Source: Candidatus Melainabacteria bacterium | GTDB taxonomy: Bacteria; Cyanobacteriota; Vampirovibrionia; 2-02-FULL-35-15 | NCBI GenBank assembly: GCA_023250195.1 | Contig: JAHFBF010000002.1 | Location: 392,832 to 456,831 of the forward strand | Reading direction: 5' to 3' | DNA length: 64,000 nucleotides | Part shown: positions 45,866-54,169 of the stretch, one piece after another | How the letters are laid out: the number at the start of each line of letters is the position of its first letter | Numbering within the stretch: the stretch's first letter is position 1 | Made by a program: the position numbers and the translations under genes | The notes under the pieces: generated by a model | What the model saw: the letters and a program-made list of their open reading frames with translations, nothing else | Told to the model about the DNA's origin: nothing | Database searches by the model: none

Positions 45866-46669
45866 CTAGTAAGTTCTTCTAATATCGAGGATTCTTGAAA
45901 TAAATTCATGGTAGGTTGAAGAAGAAACCTCCTCTTCCTGCTTGGTCTCAAGATTTGGATTTAATATAAGTTTTAACTTTCTTTTATTCGTTTTAATTTT
46001 GCCAGGTATTTCTTTTGCTGGATTGCCAGCTACTTTTGTGTATGGTTTGACACTTTCAAGAACAACACTGCCAACTGATGAAATAATTGCTCCTTCGCCT
46101 ATTGTTATAAATGGAGCTATCATTGTTCCAGGGCCTATTTTTACATTATCTCCAATTCTTACTCCTGGTCCTATTTTTACTTCAGCTCCGATATCTGCAT
46201 TTTTTCCAATAGTGACTCCAGGAGATATGGTTGTAAAACCTCCTATTGAAGCTCCTTCTCTTACATCTATATAACCAAGTATCATCCTTCCGCTTTGTTC
46301 AAACAAATGATTAAAACAATTGACTCTTATTCCAATTGAAGAATTTTTGTGAAATCTGGTCCAACCATTGAGGACTACATCAATAGTTAGTTCTGGTGCT
46401 ATAAAAACATCCTTATCAATTACTAGTCCTGCAAGTCTCAGCATAAGTCTTTGTAGTCCACATGGCGGTAGCAGACTTGCTATTTTTGCCAGGTAACCAC
46501 GAAAAATCATGTGTGATTTTATTCCAAGTTTAAATGATGAAAAAATTGCATTTTTATTTGCATCTTCACCTTCTAGTCGCATGACAAAATATCTTTTGGG
46601 ATATTTTCTTTTTTTATTATTTTCTACCCATGATTGGACTTTTTGATAGTACTTGCTTTTAAGGAACAT
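45866..46669 (-). CDS. Left-handed beta-helix (hexapeptide) acyltransferase-like protein
   Basis: 267 residues. The middle (about 75-215) has the isoleucine-patch hexapeptide repeats: IDKDVFIAPELTID, GASIGGFTTISPGVTIGKNADIGAEVKIGPGVRIGDNVKIGPGTMIAPFITIGEGAIISS, then KPYTKVAGNPAKEIPGK. These are trimeric acyltransferases of the LpxA/CysE type; the acceptor is unknown. The N terminus is basic and may touch the membrane. A regulon box (TTCTTTAGAAATGATA) ends 13 bp before its start. Confidence 0.82.
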   Translation of the reverse strand: MFLKSKYYQKVQSWVENNKKRKYPKRYFVMRLEGEDANKNAIFSSFKLGIKSHMIFRGYLAKIASLLPPCGLQRLMLRLAGLVIDKDVFIAPELTIDVVLNGWTRFHKNSSIGIRVNCFNHLFEQSGRMILGYIDVREGASIGGFTTISPGVTIGKNADIGAEVKIGPGVRIGDNVKIGPGTMIAPFITIGEGAIISSVGSVVLESVKPYTKVAGNPAKEIPGKIKTNKRKLKLILNPNLETKQEEEVSSSTYHEFISRILDIRRTY

Positions 46670-46682
46670 TTAGCTAACCACC

Positions 46683-46698
46683 TTCTTTAGAAATGATA
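46683..46698 (-). promoter_or_regulatory. AATC-N8-GATT-type box (weak) before the acyltransferase-like gene
   Basis: Minus strand reads TATCATTTCTAAAGAA. It shares the ATCAT-TCTAA core with the better boxes at 52206 and 59502. Confidence 0.35.
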
Positions 46699-46722
46699 TT
46701 TTGGATTTATACAGCTACATCC

Positions 46723-47583
46723 TTATCTACAGAGTAACACTGGACAAGTTGCTTCCATCAACACATTTTTCGTAGTGCTTCCAAAAATCAATTCCATAAG
46801 TTTGTTTTCACCAAAGGCTCCTATTACAACTAACCCAGGATCAAAAATCTTTATCTGCTTAGCAATTCCTATCCAGGGCATAGCAGCTCCAAAATCTACT
46901 ATATATGTAGCATTTAACTCATACGGTGTAAGAAATTCCTTTGCTTCATCCAGAGGTTTCTGTGCAGAATCAATATCATTTGCTACACTGACAACCTTTA
47001 CGTCAAAGTTTAAAAGCTTTGCAAATGCTGCTCCTATGCTTAAAGCACGTTGTGAATTCTGGCTACCATCATAGGCTATTAAGATTTTATTATTCACCTT
47101 TGCATTTTCAGGTACTACCAGTACAGGTCGTGTAGTAACTCTAAGTAAATCTTCTGTAACTGGTCCTGGTTCTTTTGAAGCTTCAGGATAAGTTTTCCCT
47201 CTCCTGCCAACTATTATAAGATCTACTGTTCTTGTCATTTGTTCAACTATTTCATGAACCTTTCCTCTCTTAGTGAAAAATTCATAGTTTACAGCAAACT
47301 TTTTACATTCTTCTTCAAAACTCTTTTTTAATCTGTCAGCTTCAGCAATAAACTGTTTTTCAATCTCTACTTCTTCCAATGTTGGACGTGAATGAAGAGT
47401 GGCTGAAGTAGCCCCAACTGCTGCACCCATGAGCTCAACAGGCTGCCATTCAAGTAATCGCATAATATCTTCCACATAAAGTCCTTTTACTTTTGCACCA
47501 CAAATCCTGGCTAATGCAACACCTATATTTAATGCAGACTTGCTTGACTTAGATTCATCCATTGCTATTAATATGCTTTTCAT
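46723..47583 (-). CDS. Double-domain universal stress protein
   Basis: 286 residues made of two USP domains. The first (1-140) has SILIAMDESKSSKSALNIGVALA and LIIVGRRGKTYPEA; the second (about 145-286) has KILIAYDGSQNSQRALSIGAAFA and LVVIGAFGENKLMELIFGSTTKNVLMEATCPVLL. The G-x2-G-x9-G(S/T) ATP-binding motif is best in domain 2 (GAFG...GST). Double USPs are typical of dormancy and oxygen-limitation regulons. It follows the CBS gene by 43 bp. Confidence 0.93.
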   Translation of the reverse strand: MKSILIAMDESKSSKSALNIGVALARICGAKVKGLYVEDIMRLLEWQPVELMGAAVGATSATLHSRPTLEEVEIEKQFIAEADRLKKSFEEECKKFAVNYEFFTKRGKVHEIVEQMTRTVDLIIVGRRGKTYPEASKEPGPVTEDLLRVTTRPVLVVPENAKVNNKILIAYDGSQNSQRALSIGAAFAKLLNFDVKVVSVANDIDSAQKPLDEAKEFLTPYELNATYIVDFGAAMPWIGIAKQIKIFDPGLVVIGAFGENKLMELIFGSTTKNVLMEATCPVLLCR

Positions 47584-47626
47584 AAGTTTATCCTTTCAAT
47601 ACTTTGTTTTCTTAGCCCTTTAAATT

Positions 47627-48076
47627 TTATTTATATCTAACATCATCACTTAGCTCCCTCACCATATCTGCAATACACTCATCATCAAATTCAACAACTG
47701 GTGCTAGATCACTCATGGAAATAATACCGACTAACTTCCCGTCTTTTTCCACAGGTAATCTTCTGTATCCGTAATCACCCATTATGTCCAAAGCTTCTTT
47801 ACAAGTGCTTTCGGGGAATATTGTCATAGGCCACTTTGTCATAATTTCATCAACTGTTGTCGTTCCTAAATCTCTTTTATGTGCAATAACACGAGTAACT
47901 ATTTGTCTGTCAGTTATCATTCCAAGTAATTTTTTCTGCTCACCAACTATAAGAACAGTACCAACATTCTCTTCATCCATTAATAAAGCTGCTTCATAAA
48001 TACTTGTTTTTGGGGTTACGGTTACAAGATTTGTTTGCATTACTTGTTGTACCTGCATTTCTGTTGCTATTGTCAT
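47627..48076 (-). CDS. Two-CBS-domain protein
   Basis: 149 residues: VQQVMQTNLVTVTPKTSIYEAALLMDEENVGTVLIV...GMITDRQIVTRVIA (CBS 1) and VDEIMTKWPMTIFPESTCKEALDIMGDYGYRRLPVEKDGKLVGIISMSDLA (CBS 2). It is the Hrp1-like stand-alone type that binds adenine nucleotides. First gene of the five-gene minus-strand operon. The intergenic region upstream, shared with Hsp20, holds a regulon box. A second such protein is encoded at 58951. Confidence 0.93.
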   Translation of the reverse strand: MTIATEMQVQQVMQTNLVTVTPKTSIYEAALLMDEENVGTVLIVGEQKKLLGMITDRQIVTRVIAHKRDLGTTTVDEIMTKWPMTIFPESTCKEALDIMGDYGYRRLPVEKDGKLVGIISMSDLAPVVEFDDECIADMVRELSDDVRYK

Positions 48077-48183
48077 TGCTTTATCTCCTACTTTAATAAT
48101 TTAATCTATTTATATAATGCCCTTAATTACTAATTGATTCATCAACCAGAAGGAGAAACTTAAGGATGATTTTTCTCAATCAA

Positions 48184-48199
48184 AATCATCCTTTGGATT
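48184..48199. promoter_or_regulatory. AATC-N8-GATT box between CBS operon and hsp20
   Basis: AATCATCCTTTGGATT, 79 bp before the hsp20 start and 107 bp before the CBS start. It forms the right arm of a 12-bp stem with AAGGATGATTTT at 48162-48173, so both orientations are present in this divergent promoter. Confidence 0.6.
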
Positions 48200-48278
48200 T
48201 TCGTAGGGTTGATTTCAATTTCATTAAAGCCAGGTATTCTTAATATTGTAAAAAGCAAGTTAAGAGGAGGGTAACAAT

Positions 48279-48749
48279 ATGACACTTACAAAATGGAAAC
48301 CATCTAATGGTTTAAGCAGGTTTTTTGATGAGGATTTTCCTGTATTGAGGTGGAAGCCTTTTAGAGATCTAGATAGATTCTTTGATGAAGATTCTCCAGT
48401 TATGGCATTACCGAAGTTTGGTTTTGATTTAGCAGCAGATATATATGAAAAGAATGGAAATGTTATAGCTGAGATGCATCTTCCTGGTATTGATCCAGAG
48501 AAAGTAGACATTTCTGTCGAAGAAAATTATCTTAAGGTTTCTGGTTCAAGAGAGGAAAAGAAAGAAACAGAAGAAAAGGACTTCTACAGCAAAGAAATTA
48601 GACGTGGCTCTTTTGAAAGAACTATTTCTCTGCCACATGCTGTAAAAAAAGATAAAGCAGATGCCAGCTACAAAGATGGTGTCTTGAAAATAACAATTCC
48701 AAAAGATGAAAAGAAGGATGGAACAGTCAAGGTAAAAGTAACAAAGTAA
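48279..48749 (+). CDS. Small heat-shock protein Hsp20
   Basis: 156 residues. The N terminus (KWKPSNGLSRFFDEDFPVLRWKPFRDLDRFFDED) has an internal duplication of WKP..GL.RFFDED. The alpha-crystallin domain runs from ADIYEKNGNVIAEMHLPGIDPEKVDISV to GVLKITIPKDE. It holds unfolding proteins for refolding. AGGAGGGTAACAAT is a strong ribosome-binding site. Divergent from the CBS/USP operon. Confidence 0.95.
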   Translation: MTLTKWKPSNGLSRFFDEDFPVLRWKPFRDLDRFFDEDSPVMALPKFGFDLAADIYEKNGNVIAEMHLPGIDPEKVDISVEENYLKVSGSREEKKETEEKDFYSKEIRRGSFERTISLPHAVKKDKADASYKDGVLKITIPKDEKKDGTVKVKVTK

Positions 48750-48765
48750 TCTTGACTTATTAATG

Positions 48766-48807
48766 AGGCTCTACACTTACCATAACAAGGAGGTGTAGGG
48801 CTTTATT
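48766..48807 (+). terminator. Terminator after hsp20
   Basis: AGGCTCTACAC ... GTGTAGGGCTTT: ten paired bases with one mismatch, then TTTATT. Confidence 0.6.
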
Positions 48808-48854
48808 AATTTAATGAACTGGTACAAAGTCAAGATATTTACGTCTTGTAATCT

Positions 48855-49496
48855 ATGCAAGAACAGGCACATCATAAAGAGCCACCGTTTGGACATCATC
48901 TGGGTATTTGGTATCCATTTATATGGAGACTGCTTGGAACAAACAGGTTCTGGTCACCCTCAATGTGGCTTCCTAGAGAATCTGCTCTAGCAATAGATAT
49001 TTATATAGGTATATGGTGGCTGCTTGAAATAGTTTACTTGTTTTGCTGGAAAGAAATTAGTCTGCTTGGTAACTTTTTTATTTGGCTTGTAACAATATTA
49101 AGCATTTTTAGATTAACAGACATAATGTTTGTTCTCTTATCAATAATTGTAAAAGGCAATTACAGAAGAAAGGGAGATTGGCCCTCAGTAAACAGAGTTA
49201 TTCTTCTTGTTATTTTAAACTCCATTGAAGTCATGTTTTTATTTGGAGTCTTGTATTATTTGGTTGGGAAATTATTTCCGGAAATTGCCAATGTTTCTGA
49301 AAGCATAAATAATTTGTTTGATGGACTCTACTTTAGCTTTGTAACTGGTACATCTCTAGGCTATGGTGTACCTCACCCAGTTGGATGGTTAGCAAAATTG
49401 TTTTCTATTTTTGAGGCAACATCTGTAATATTAATAATCATTACGGTGTTTGGATATATTACAGGTGTGAAGAAAGAGCAAAAAGAACAAAAATAA
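48855..49496 (+). CDS. K+-channel-like membrane protein
   Basis: 213 residues. Hydrophobic segments at about 45-65, 70-100, 115-140 and 185-205, and a pore-loop pattern FDGLYFSFVTGTSLGYGVPHPVGW that matches a K+ selectivity filter, with TSLGYG in place of TVGYG. The ligand-gating domain of larger channels is missing, so this would be a small channel of four or so helices. Same strand as hsp20, inside the stress region. Conducting function is inferred from the filter alone. Confidence 0.65.
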   Translation: MQEQAHHKEPPFGHHLGIWYPFIWRLLGTNRFWSPSMWLPRESALAIDIYIGIWWLLEIVYLFCWKEISLLGNFFIWLVTILSIFRLTDIMFVLLSIIVKGNYRRKGDWPSVNRVILLVILNSIEVMFLFGVLYYLVGKLFPEIANVSESINNLFDGLYFSFVTGTSLGYGVPHPVGWLAKLFSIFEATSVILIIITVFGYITGVKKEQKEQK

Positions 49497-49497
49497 A

Positions 49498-50343
49498 CTA
49501 TGCTATTGTCTCTTTCATCAAGTGAACTTCACTAGCTTCCTCTACTTCATGTATCGGGTTTGGTTCTTCTAACATAGTTACTTGTCTTTCTGACTGGGTT
49601 TCTAATTCTTCTTGTTTACTTGTAATCTTGGTTCTACTTGCAGAAAATGCAGCAGCCCCAAGCAAAATTAAAAGTGAAGGATGCAGAGCAAGTGTTTTTG
49701 GATCTATATAAATACGTGCATTCTGTCTCTGAATTAAAGGTATTTTTGCTTGAACTTTTCCTTCTATAGTTTTTACATTAAGAATATTAATAGGAATTTT
49801 AAGATCTACTTTAGCAATTGCCTCTTTTGTTGCTAATGGAATCTTAGTCATGGTAACAATAGGTTTTTCTACTTTATTTAGCACTTGAGGCTGAATGAGT
49901 TTATTGTCGGCAATATTTTTTATGTTTTCCTCAGGTTTATTTGATTTATTTCTTTCTGAAATATTCTGCAAAATCGTTTCAATTGACTGAGCAGGATTTC
50001 TTAAAATTTCTGTCAGAATTGCTGGATTTTCTTTTATAATGCCAAGTATCTTTGGATTACTAATTACAGCACTTAAAAGTGCCGGATTGCTTGCCAGCAT
50101 ATTTAAAAGTGAAGGGCTGTGAGAAATTTCTTCAGCCAAAAAAGGATTACTAAAAACAGCTGCTCTGAGAGATGGATTTCTTTCCACCTTTGCTAATACT
50201 CTAGGGTCAGAGATTAATCTTGCTAAGTCTGATAAATAAATATGAGGTTTAAAAATATGATGTGTTTGGAGAAAATGATCCGTAAAAATATTTTCATTAT
50301 GGGTTGGATGTAATTGTATAGGTTGCACAATTTCGTAAGTCAT
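49498..50343 (-). CDS. Decapeptide-repeat protein with C-terminal hydrophobic helix
   Basis: 281 residues. Residues about 45-130 are eight tandem 10-residue units that start with (N/S/D)P and have Leu/Ile at positions 3-5: DPRVLAKVER, NPSLRAAVFS, NPFLAEEISH, SPSLLNMLAS, NPALLSAVIS, NPKILGIIKE, NPAILTEILR, NPAQSIETIL. Such a regular helix-turn repeat should build a solenoid. A helix at about 228-242 (LHPSLLILLGAAAFSA) may touch the membrane. No family is recognised. A regulon box lies 95 bp upstream. Confidence 0.65.
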   Translation of the reverse strand: MTYEIVQPIQLHPTHNENIFTDHFLQTHHIFKPHIYLSDLARLISDPRVLAKVERNPSLRAAVFSNPFLAEEISHSPSLLNMLASNPALLSAVISNPKILGIIKENPAILTEILRNPAQSIETILQNISERNKSNKPEENIKNIADNKLIQPQVLNKVEKPIVTMTKIPLATKEAIAKVDLKIPINILNVKTIEGKVQAKIPLIQRQNARIYIDPKTLALHPSLLILLGAAAFSASRTKITSKQEELETQSERQVTMLEEPNPIHEVEEASEVHLMKETIA

Positions 50344-50438
50344 TTTTCTTTACCTGTTTAATATAAAACTTATACACTTATATAATGCACTAAATCTTAC
50401 GATAGTTTCTCAGCCAGAAGTATAGATTTGAAAAATAA

Positions 50439-50454
50439 AATCATCCTTTTGGTT
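50439..50454 (+). promoter_or_regulatory. AATC-N8-GATT box upstream of the decapeptide-repeat gene
   Basis: AATCATCCTTTTGGTT, followed by AATCATAAGAGG. Same extended pattern as at 52260. Confidence 0.5.
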
Positions 50455-50466
50455 AATCATAAGAGG

Positions 50467-52113
50467 TTATTTCCCACAGACATAGCTTGTTGAAGTAACT
50501 TCATTACTATCTAAAACATTATTATTATTTAAATCTAAACCACTTTCAACTTTAGTTCCACCTTTTTTGCAATTGTTTCCATCAGGCTCATCACTAACTT
50601 TTACTAAGCTGATTAATCCATTAACTCCATTTGCACCGGTATCTCCAATTGCACCATTACAAACATAATTGCTAGAAGTCACTTCAATTACATCTAGTGT
50701 TCCATTGTTATTGGAATCCAAACCACTTTCAACTTTTTTACCGCCAGTAGTACAATTAGCACCAGTAGATTCAGTAGTGATTTTTACTAAACTATTTACT
50801 CCGTTAGTACCAGCTACACCTGTTGCTCCGGTATCACCTTTATTACCTTGTGGTAATCCTAAAACAAGAGTACAGGCATCAGGATCAAAATTGGATGTTG
50901 CTATAGATCCAGGTGAGAGAGTAACTGAAGATATAGAAAGTGTTGAAGTCATATCAGTACAAACACTCATTCCATCAGCCCCATTAATACCATTGGTACC
51001 GTTAGTGCCATTACTACCATTTACACCATTAAAACCAACTGGAATACCAAATGTAAGATTGCAAAGCACAGGATCAAAAAATACACTGGATTGACTTCCT
51101 GAAGGTAAATTATTTACAAAAACCATAAGACCATCCTGTGTGTTTTCACAAATACCCATACCAGGAGATCCAGCTTCTCCTTTTTCACCTTGTAATCCCT
51201 GTGGACCTTGTGTTACTGGTAAACTTTCTGTTGCAAAAGCTGAGCATTTTACTTCAAGTGCACCTACTAATGTTTCTGTTATGCCTAGTAGTGGAGAACT
51301 AACAATTACATCTCTAAATCCAGGTTCAATATTACTGGAAGCTAAAAGTTTTACTTTTGCAATATTTTCTTCAGAGACATCTATATTTTTTACGTTAATG
51401 TCGGTTCCTTCTATTTTTATCTGTGTCAGAGTATTTAAACCTTTGCCTGAAACCGAGATTATCCTTTCACCACCACATTCAACAGTGCTTGGATTAATAA
51501 AATCTGCTCTAAATTGAGGTCTAGTAAGGATATTTGCGGTGCAAATTCTTCCACCATCAACAGTAGCTTTAATTGTATAAGAACCAGGCAAAACTGCTTC
51601 TACAGGAATTTTATAAATCTTATAGTCTATTGCATTAATTGTCTGAGCTTTGTTTTCTATTTTCCTTAAGTCAAACATGGCTTTTGTTCTAAATACCATT
51701 GATTCAATAAGAGCTTCTCTTTTACTGATATTATTTCTTGGTCTTTTTGGTTTCATTATTTTTAATCCACTTTGAATTAATTTATTGCTGTCAATTGAAA
51801 TGCCAATTCCCTCTGCACCAATAACTTCTACTTTTATGTTCTTACTATCCGGGATAATGAACAACTCAACTTCTGCTCTTTCTTTAAGTTCAATGTAATA
51901 TTTGTTAAACTTAAATGCAGGCAATAAATTAGAAGTTAAATTTTCTTGGGCTAAAGTTCTATTAATCTTAAGAGGATAATGTTTAGTTTGTAGAGCATCC
52001 CCCTTAATGTATGGAAAAGAGGTTACAAGTGCAAAAAGAAGCACAGCAAAAGCAACAATGAAATATATTACTAACAAATTTGGGTGAAATATTTTTTTAA
52101 CCAGATTGTACAT
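50467..52113 (-). CDS. Surface protein with IPT-like domain and collagen-like repeats
   Basis: 548 residues from the ATG behind AAGGAGG (a frame to 52317 is longer but lacks a site). One transmembrane helix near the N terminus (NLLVIYFIVAFAVLLFALV). A beta domain with IPT/TIG look (FINPSTVECGGERIISVSGKGLNTLTQIKIEG) is followed by collagen-like Gly-x-y stretches (GPQGLQGEKGEAGSPG, GSNGTNGTNGINGADG, GNKGDTGATGVAGTNG, GAIGDTGANGVNG) and two C-terminal copies of a CTTGGKKVESGLDSNNNG / CKKGGTKVESGLDLNNNN unit (DUF7151-like). Likely a cell-surface fibre or adhesin. Confidence 0.75.
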   Translation of the reverse strand: MYNLVKKIFHPNLLVIYFIVAFAVLLFALVTSFPYIKGDALQTKHYPLKINRTLAQENLTSNLLPAFKFNKYYIELKERAEVELFIIPDSKNIKVEVIGAEGIGISIDSNKLIQSGLKIMKPKRPRNNISKREALIESMVFRTKAMFDLRKIENKAQTINAIDYKIYKIPVEAVLPGSYTIKATVDGGRICTANILTRPQFRADFINPSTVECGGERIISVSGKGLNTLTQIKIEGTDINVKNIDVSEENIAKVKLLASSNIEPGFRDVIVSSPLLGITETLVGALEVKCSAFATESLPVTQGPQGLQGEKGEAGSPGMGICENTQDGLMVFVNNLPSGSQSSVFFDPVLCNLTFGIPVGFNGVNGSNGTNGTNGINGADGMSVCTDMTSTLSISSVTLSPGSIATSNFDPDACTLVLGLPQGNKGDTGATGVAGTNGVNSLVKITTESTGANCTTGGKKVESGLDSNNNGTLDVIEVTSSNYVCNGAIGDTGANGVNGLISLVKVSDEPDGNNCKKGGTKVESGLDLNNNNVLDSNEVTSTSYVCGK

Positions 52114-52205
52114 TTTTATATACCTCCTTTTATAAGAGTTTTTAGTGCAGGTACTGCTAAACAACCCCTCCCACTTAATACATACCTTTAAATAAAATAA
52201 AATTA

Positions 52206-52221
52206 ACTTACTCCTAAGATT
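52206..52221 (+). promoter_or_regulatory. AATC-N8-GATT-like box, proximal copy
   Basis: ACTTACTCCTAAGATT, 92 bp upstream of the collagen-like protein start. It has the TCCTAA core of the site at 59502 (minus strand). Confidence 0.45.
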
Positions 52222-52259
52222 GAAATACTTAGTAATAGCCACTAAACTATAAATTAAAA

Positions 52260-52275
52260 AATCATCCTTTAGATT
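52260..52275 (+). promoter_or_regulatory. AATC-N8-GATT box, best copy
   Basis: AATCATCCTTTAGATT, perfect AATC...GATT inverted ends, followed by AGCCACAAGAAGG as in the copy at 50439. It lies between the collagen-like gene (minus) and the cytochrome operon (plus). Confidence 0.6.
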
Positions 52276-52450
52276 AGCCACAAGAAGGATTTTAGTTACA
52301 AAGCTAAGGGGTAGCATTATATTTGTAAGTGAAAAATGATTAGAGGATTAAGAATAATTATTAGTGAACTTTCTTTATTGTAAATAAAGTTAGCTTATAG
52401 TAAATTATTAAACAGGAAAAGTAAATAAAATAGGAGAATAGATAATAATA

Positions 52451-53038
52451 ATGGCTGGAATATTTAAAAGATTTATTGTAGTTCTTGTAGTGTTACTAAC
52501 TATACAAGTTGGAAGTTATGTTTTTATGAACTTGCAGCCTATACTGGCACAGACTACACAAACCTACACACAGGTACAAACCTGGATAAACAGCTATGGT
52601 GATCCTGATTTTACTGATGATAAATTAAAAGTTTTAGGTGATATTCAACCAGGATTGGGAGTAATAATGCAGGAAATAGGCAGAAGATTTACTGCAATTT
52701 TTTATGCTGCAAGAGCCGGTAATTGGGATCTGGCAAATTATGAGTTAAAAGAGTTACGTGAAGCACAAGAAGTTGCTGAAATAACTAGGCCAAAGAGAAA
52801 AGAAGCTTTAATAAGTTTCGAAGAAAGTTTTTTAGGGGGTGCCGAAAATCCTACTGAAGGTACATTACAAGATGCTATAAACAAAAAGAACTTTGTAGCA
52901 TTTAATAAGTCATTTAAATCAGCAGCAAATGGTTGTAATGGCTGTCATCAGTCAACTGGTTTTCCCTTTATTAAGTACAGGCTTCCAGCAAAGTCTGAAC
53001 TTCCACTACAATTTCCCTTAAATGAGCAAAATCAATAG
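52451..53038 (+). CDS. Exported c-type cytochrome (CNGCH, four-helix type)
   Basis: 195 residues. N-terminal signal/anchor (FIVVLVVLLTIQVGSYVFM) and a helical body, with a single haem motif CNGCH near residue 160 in AANGCNGCHQSTGFPFIKY. A haem motif near the C-terminal end of a four-helix protein recalls cytochrome c'-type domains. It starts an operon of three haem proteins (4 bp to the next gene). Electron donor and acceptor are unknown. Confidence 0.75.
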   Translation: MAGIFKRFIVVLVVLLTIQVGSYVFMNLQPILAQTTQTYTQVQTWINSYGDPDFTDDKLKVLGDIQPGLGVIMQEIGRRFTAIFYAARAGNWDLANYELKELREAQEVAEITRPKRKEALISFEESFLGGAENPTEGTLQDAINKKNFVAFNKSFKSAANGCNGCHQSTGFPFIKYRLPAKSELPLQFPLNEQNQ

Positions 53039-53041
53039 GAT

Positions 53042-53395
53042 ATGTTTATAAGAATAATACTTACAATTTGTTTTCTAATGACTTTAATAAGTTTCACGAG
53101 GACTTATTATGCACAAGAAACTTTATCAGGGAAAGATATTTTTTATAAAGTAAAAGGTCCTAACGGTTCCTGTAGTACATGCCATCCAGGTGGTGGTTCT
53201 GCCGGCAGATGGGATAGTGATGCAAAAGAAATAAGTGATGATGGAGATAAGGTAATACCCAGCTTAAAAGGAATTGGGAAGAAAAAAGATCCAGGGCAGA
53301 TAGAAAAAGCCATTAAGCTTGTAAGTAGTAAATATAAGGTTCCTATTAACGATGTCCAAATAAAAGCACTGGTTGATTACGTTTCAGAATTATAG
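53042..53395 (+). CDS. Exported monohaem cytochrome c
   Basis: 117 residues. Signal peptide FIRIILTICFLMTLISFTRTYYA. The haem site is CSTCH in PNGSCSTCHPGGGSAGRWD. A distal Met is not evident. C-terminal VPINDVQIKALVDYVSEL is the usual class I cytochrome end helix. It starts 4 bp after the previous cytochrome gene, and its stop is 11 bp before the ATG of the next. Confidence 0.82.
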   Translation: MFIRIILTICFLMTLISFTRTYYAQETLSGKDIFYKVKGPNGSCSTCHPGGGSAGRWDSDAKEISDDGDKVIPSLKGIGKKKDPGQIEKAIKLVSSKYKVPINDVQIKALVDYVSEL

Positions 53396-53405
53396 AGAAA
53401 TTAAT

Positions 53406-54044
53406 ATGAAGATAAAACAAAAACATTTATTAAAGGATTTATCTGGTTTATCCGGCAAATCCGATCGAGGGAAAGGAATTGGACAAGGAAGCTCCAACTT
53501 GTCTGAAGCATATAAAATAAAAAACAAAACTTTTATATTTCTACTTGTCTTGTTTCTTGTTCCATTAAAAGCAAATGCCTTTCCACAATATATGGAAATA
53601 TTTAACAAGGATAAATTTGCCAGGTCTGAGATGAAAAATATGTGTAGTGTCTGTCACCAAAATCCAAATGGTGGTGGACCATTAAACGATTTTGGAGTGG
53701 ACTTTGATGCAAGCGGACATAAAATTACAAATAATCTTAGGCAAAAGTTTCCTGAGCTATTTAATTTAATGCAATCTTTTGCACCAAAAATTATACGTAT
53801 TAAACCAGCAAGTGTTACTCTTGGAAAAGAAGTAAAAATTATGATTGTGGGTAATAATTTTGCAAACGACAGTACTATAAAAATTGATAGTAGCAGTGAC
53901 AATATTGAATCAACCTTTGTTAATCCAAAAGATATTGATGTAACAATTACTTTCAGTAATATTGGGGTACATACTGTTCAAGTTATAAATGTAACTGGGC
54001 AAGCCTCAAACATTTTTAAAGTTAAAGTGAAACCCCTGAAGTAA
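53406..54044 (+). CDS. Exported haem protein with IPT/TIG domain, N terminus invaded by a repeat
   Basis: 212 residues from the ATG at 53406. The first 40 residues (LLKDLSGLSGKSDRGKG...) come from a 28-bp palindrome and a second short repeat. A normal signal peptide (KTFIFLLVLFLVPLKANA) follows at about residues 41-58, so the insertion lies in front of it. After that: a CSVCH haem motif near 80 in MKNMCSVCHQNPNGGGPLNDFG and an IPT/TIG-like beta domain (IIRIKPASVTLGKEVKIMIVGNNFAND). An internal start after the repeat is possible. Third gene of the cytochrome operon. Confidence 0.7.
   Translation: MKIKQKHLLKDLSGLSGKSDRGKGIGQGSSNLSEAYKIKNKTFIFLLVLFLVPLKANAFPQYMEIFNKDKFARSEMKNMCSVCHQNPNGGGPLNDFGVDFDASGHKITNNLRQKFPELFNLMQSFAPKIIRIKPASVTLGKEVKIMIVGNNFANDSTIKIDSSSDNIESTFVNPKDIDVTITFSNIGVHTVQVINVTGQASNIFKVKVKPLK
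53435..53462 (+). repeat. 28-bp palindromic repeat inside a coding region
   Basis: GGATTTATCTGG...CCGGCAAATCC encodes DLSGLSGKS at the N terminus of the haem/TIG protein. Flanks extend the match to the copy at 26184. Confidence 0.85.
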
Positions 54045-54047
54045 TAT

Positions 54048-54162
54048 AAAGAAAGGTTTTGTCCGACTTGTTTGGCAAAACCTACCTGATGTTATATTAA
54101 AGTAGACCAAGTGTACTTTGCAAAGCAACATGATTTTCTAATAAAATCATGTTACGGATTAA
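54048..54162 (+). repeat. Two-hairpin dispersed element, copy 2
   Basis: Hairpin 1 (GGTTTTGT...GGCAAAACC, 54055-54082), spacer, CTTTGCAAAGCAACA, and hairpin 2 AACATGATTTT-CTAAT-AAAATCATGTT (54127-54153), then CGGATTAAA. It lies 8 bp upstream of the histidine kinase ATG and matches 24148-24262. Confidence 0.82.
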
Positions 54163-54169
54163 ATACAAA

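Larger units (their letters stand above)
52114..52450. other. Divergent regulatory region
   Basis: 337 bp between the collagen-like protein start and the cytochrome operon start. It contains the two boxes at 52206 and 52260. The remainder (52290-52440) is AT-rich with TTGTAAATAAAG and TATAG segments but no clear -35/-10 pair. Confidence 0.45.

Noticed and set aside
52114..52317. N-terminal extension of the collagen-like protein
   Set aside because: The frame runs through regulatory boxes; the ATG at 52113 has an AAGGAGG site and starts just before the membrane helix.
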